Shown: piece after piece, positions 35,640 through 37,557 of the stretch
Layout: the number at the start of each line of letters is the position of its first letter
Position numbering within the stretch: position 1 is the first letter of the stretch
From: Gemmatimonadota bacterium
GTDB lineage: Bacteria; JBHIER01; G020348925
Assembly (NCBI GenBank): GCA_020348925.1
Contig: CP070758.1
Span: 2,082,817 to 2,120,373, forward strand
DNA length: 37,557 nt
Direction: 5' to 3'
Made by a program: the position numbers and the translations under genes
The notes under the pieces: generated by a model
Seen by the model: the letters and a program-made list of their open reading frames with translations, nothing else
Database searches by the model: none
What the model was told of the DNA's origin: nothing

Positions 35640-35691
35640 AGGATTCAAGTATTATGCTTAGAGAGGCCTTTCACTTGAACACTTGAATCCT
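35640..35691. repeat. Inverted-repeat element with CTTGA motifs
   Basis: AGGATTCAAGT (35640-35650) and ACTTGAATCCT (35681-35691) are perfect 11-bp inverted arms with 30 bases between. CACTTGAAC at 35672-35680 adds a third half-site. It lies 44 bases before the aldehyde dehydrogenase start and resembles the element near 31030. Confidence 0.6.
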
Positions 35692-35734
35692 TATTGAATG
35701 ATCGAGGAATAAGATTTTGAACGAAGAATAATGG

Positions 35735-37177
35735 ATGAAACTGGAGAAACCTATGAGAAGAGAATTCAAACTACTTATCGGTGAGGAGCGGCGGGAATCG
35801 AGCGAGAAGATGGAAGTGAGGAATCCATACAACGATGAGGTCGTCGGGATCGTTCACAAAGGTGCTGCACAGGATATCGATGATGCCATTGAAAAGGCGG
35901 TCAGGGCCTTTGAGGTGACGCGGCGCATGGCGTCCCATCAAAGGTCTGAAATTCTTCATACTGTGGCGCAACGGATTCAGGAGAGAAGGGATGAATTCGC
36001 CAGGACGATCTGTCTGGAAGCGGGGAAAACCATAACCGATTCAAGAATTGAGACGGATCGTGCGGTCAACACATTTACCATAGCCGCCGAAGAGGCCAAA
36101 CGAGTCGCAGGCGAAGTCATACCCCTTGATCTGCTTCCGGCCTCCGCCAACAGGCTCGGCATGACAAGGAGGTTTCCCCTCGGGCCCATGGCTGGAATCT
36201 CTCCTTTCAACTTTCCCCTCAATCTCGTGGCTCACAAGGTGGCGCCGTGCATTGCCTCGGGCAATACCATCGTTGTGAAGCCGGCTTCGACCACCCCGAT
36301 GACAGCTCTGCTCTTGGGAGAGGTCGTAGTGGAGGCCGGAATGGTGGATGGGGGGATGAGTGTCGTGCCCTGCCCGGGTTCTGCGGGTGAACCTCTGGTG
36401 ACGGATGCGCGGCTGAAAAAACTCACCTTCACCGGCAGTGCCGAGATTGGCTGGTACTTGAAAAGCAAGGCCGTCAAGAAAAAGGTGACATTAGAGCTGG
36501 GGGGCAACGCCGGGGCCATTGTGCACACCGACGCGGATCTCGATTATGCGGTGCCGCGTCTGGTCCGCGGCAGCTTTGCCTACGCCGGACAGATCTGTAT
36601 CTCGGTGCAGCGTATCTTTGTCCACAAGGACATTTACCAGAGTTTTATAGAGCGGTTTGTCGAAGAGACCGCGAAGTTAAGGAGAGGGGATCCGATAGAG
36701 GAGACGACCGACCTCAGCCCGATGATCGATGAGCCCAACGCCATACGGGCTGAGACGTGGGTGAATGAGGCGGTTGAGGGCGGTGCCACGGTGATGACCG
36801 GCGGGCAGAGAGAGGGCACCTATTATGAGCCCACCGTGCTGGTGGATACAAGGCCTGAGATGAAGGTCAACTGTATGGAAGTCTTCGCCCCCATCGTGAC
36901 CATCACACCGTACGATCGGTTTGAGGAGGCCGTGGCAGGGGTCAATGATTCGGATTTCGGACTGCAGGCCGGAGTCTTCACCCGGGACGTCAAACGTATT
37001 TTCTACGCCTACGACAACATCGATGTCGGTGGGCTCATCGTCAATGATTTTCCGACCTACCGGATCGATCACATGCCGTACGGCGGCGTCAAGGATTCCG
37101 GCTTCGGCCGGGAAGGATTGCGTTACGCCATCGAGGAGATGACGGAGCTGAAGCTGTTGGCCCTCAATCTGGCGTGA
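35735..37177 (+). CDS. NAD(P)-dependent aldehyde dehydrogenase
   Basis: The 480-residue enzyme of the aldehyde dehydrogenase superfamily oxidises an aldehyde to an acid. Catalytic residues are in place: Asn159 (SPFNFPLN), Glu254 (TLELGGNAG), the nucleophile Cys288 (AGQICISVQR) and the late EVFAPIVTI motif. The Glu-Cys spacing of 34 is standard. Overall pattern resembles the lactaldehyde, phosphonoacetaldehyde or non-phosphorylating glyceraldehyde-3-phosphate group, but the substrate cannot be fixed from sequence. ATG 35753, preceded by GGAG at 35742, is an equally good or better start and would shorten the protein by six residues. No pathway partner lies in the window. Confidence 0.92.
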   Translation: MKLEKPMRREFKLLIGEERRESSEKMEVRNPYNDEVVGIVHKGAAQDIDDAIEKAVRAFEVTRRMASHQRSEILHTVAQRIQERRDEFARTICLEAGKTITDSRIETDRAVNTFTIAAEEAKRVAGEVIPLDLLPASANRLGMTRRFPLGPMAGISPFNFPLNLVAHKVAPCIASGNTIVVKPASTTPMTALLLGEVVVEAGMVDGGMSVVPCPGSAGEPLVTDARLKKLTFTGSAEIGWYLKSKAVKKKVTLELGGNAGAIVHTDADLDYAVPRLVRGSFAYAGQICISVQRIFVHKDIYQSFIERFVEETAKLRRGDPIEETTDLSPMIDEPNAIRAETWVNEAVEGGATVMTGGQREGTYYEPTVLVDTRPEMKVNCMEVFAPIVTITPYDRFEEAVAGVNDSDFGLQAGVFTRDVKRIFYAYDNIDVGGLIVNDFPTYRIDHMPYGGVKDSGFGREGLRYAIEEMTELKLLALNLA

Positions 37178-37557
37178 GAAATTCAAATTTTAAAGAAATA
37201 CCTTTGTATTAAATGTTATACCTGCAAAGGCAGACATCCACCGTTCTAAAATATTATTATAAAATTATAGACGTGGATTCCCGCTTTCGAGAGAAGGACA
37301 AATACCTAAGCTGGGCGGTTTAATAGACCAAAGTACCGGATTTGTCATTCTGAACGGAGCAACGCGAAGTGAAGAATCTCACTCATAAGGTAAGAGATTC
37401 TTCGCCCGATAAATCAAACTCAGAATGACATCTAAGTCATATTGTTTGCCAAGAATCGCTCAATTTAGGTTTATGGTACGTTCTTTGAACCCTCAAGCAC
37501 ATTAATGGATACCGGAGTATTATATAATTATATATTTTTTCAAGGGTTTCCCGTAAG
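37178..37557. other. AT-rich intergenic tail
   Basis: I see no gene in the last 381 bases. The stretch is clearly richer in A+T than the genes before it and contains one repeat element (37343-37430). A weak 6-bp inverted repeat CCTTTG/CAAAGG (37201-37230) has no T-run. Confidence 0.6.
37343..37430. repeat. 88-bp intergenic inverted-repeat element (REP/MITE-like)
   Basis: Terminal arms TGTCATTCTGA (37343-37353) and TCAGAATGACA (37420-37430) are perfect inverted 11-mers. A second perfect pair lies inside: GAAGAATCTC (37371-37380) and GAGATTCTTC (37394-37403). The sequence resembles the 'GTCATTCTGAGCGAAGCGAAGAATCTC' intergenic repeats common in many environmental bacteria. No coding capacity, so a nonautonomous element. 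Confidence 0.8.

Overview
The window looks like chromosomal DNA from an uncultured bacterium of the Fibrobacteres-Chlorobi-Bacteroidetes (FCB) group or a neighbouring candidate phylum such as KSB1, Zixibacteria or Latescibacteria. Three giant secreted proteins end in the 'NYPNPFNP' type A sorting domain of the type IX secretion system (T9SS). They are built from DUF11, beta-helix, cohesin-like and dockerin-like modules. The placement is inferred from domain content only; no rRNA or marker-gene comparison was possible. All supported genes lie on the + strand, and no tRNA, rRNA, CRISPR array, transposase or phage gene was found.

Layout. (1) 1-3257: 3' part of a T9SS-exported multidomain protein. 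(2) 3447-11208: signalling block with a GAF-PAS-PAS-GGDEF diguanylate cyclase, a MASE3 membrane histidine kinase, an NtrC-type sigma54 activator, a well-formed -24/-12 promoter with an upstream dyad, a possible 36-codon leader ORF and a stand-alone receiver that has lost its phosphoacceptor aspartate. (3) 11209-12336: 1.1 kb without a convincing gene but with a foldable RNA candidate. (4) 12337-17679: envelope and stress genes: DUF5654 membrane protein, DUF3078-like outer-membrane protein, MscS channel, OmpA-family protein with four 33-residue acidic repeats, rubrerythrin and a LEA14-like lipoprotein. (5) 18220-30898: two giant T9SS cargo genes, 2741 and 1419 codons, with paralogous C-terminal halves. 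(6) 31090-37177: a CMD-family protein, a Lon-family AAA+ protease, thioredoxin reductase and an aldehyde dehydrogenase. (7) A short AT-rich tail with an 88-bp intergenic inverted-repeat element.

How the parts may work together. The kinase and NtrC-type regulator form a two-component pair. The next transcription unit carries a sigma54 promoter, so it is the obvious target, and its product is a pseudo-receiver related to the activator's own receiver domain. This suggests a feedback or decoy circuit. The envelope genes that follow could belong to the same stress response, but no sigma54 promoter was seen before them. The giant proteins carry cohesin-like and dockerin-like modules in one chain plus a T9SS signal, consistent with a self-assembling surface layer or scaffold.

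Most unusual observations: the pseudo-receiver module; an apparent order swap of two adjacent segments at a DUF11/cohesin boundary in the 1419-residue protein; the unexplained structured segment at 11393-11477; and a degenerate c-di-GMP-riboswitch-like leader ahead of the diguanylate cyclase.
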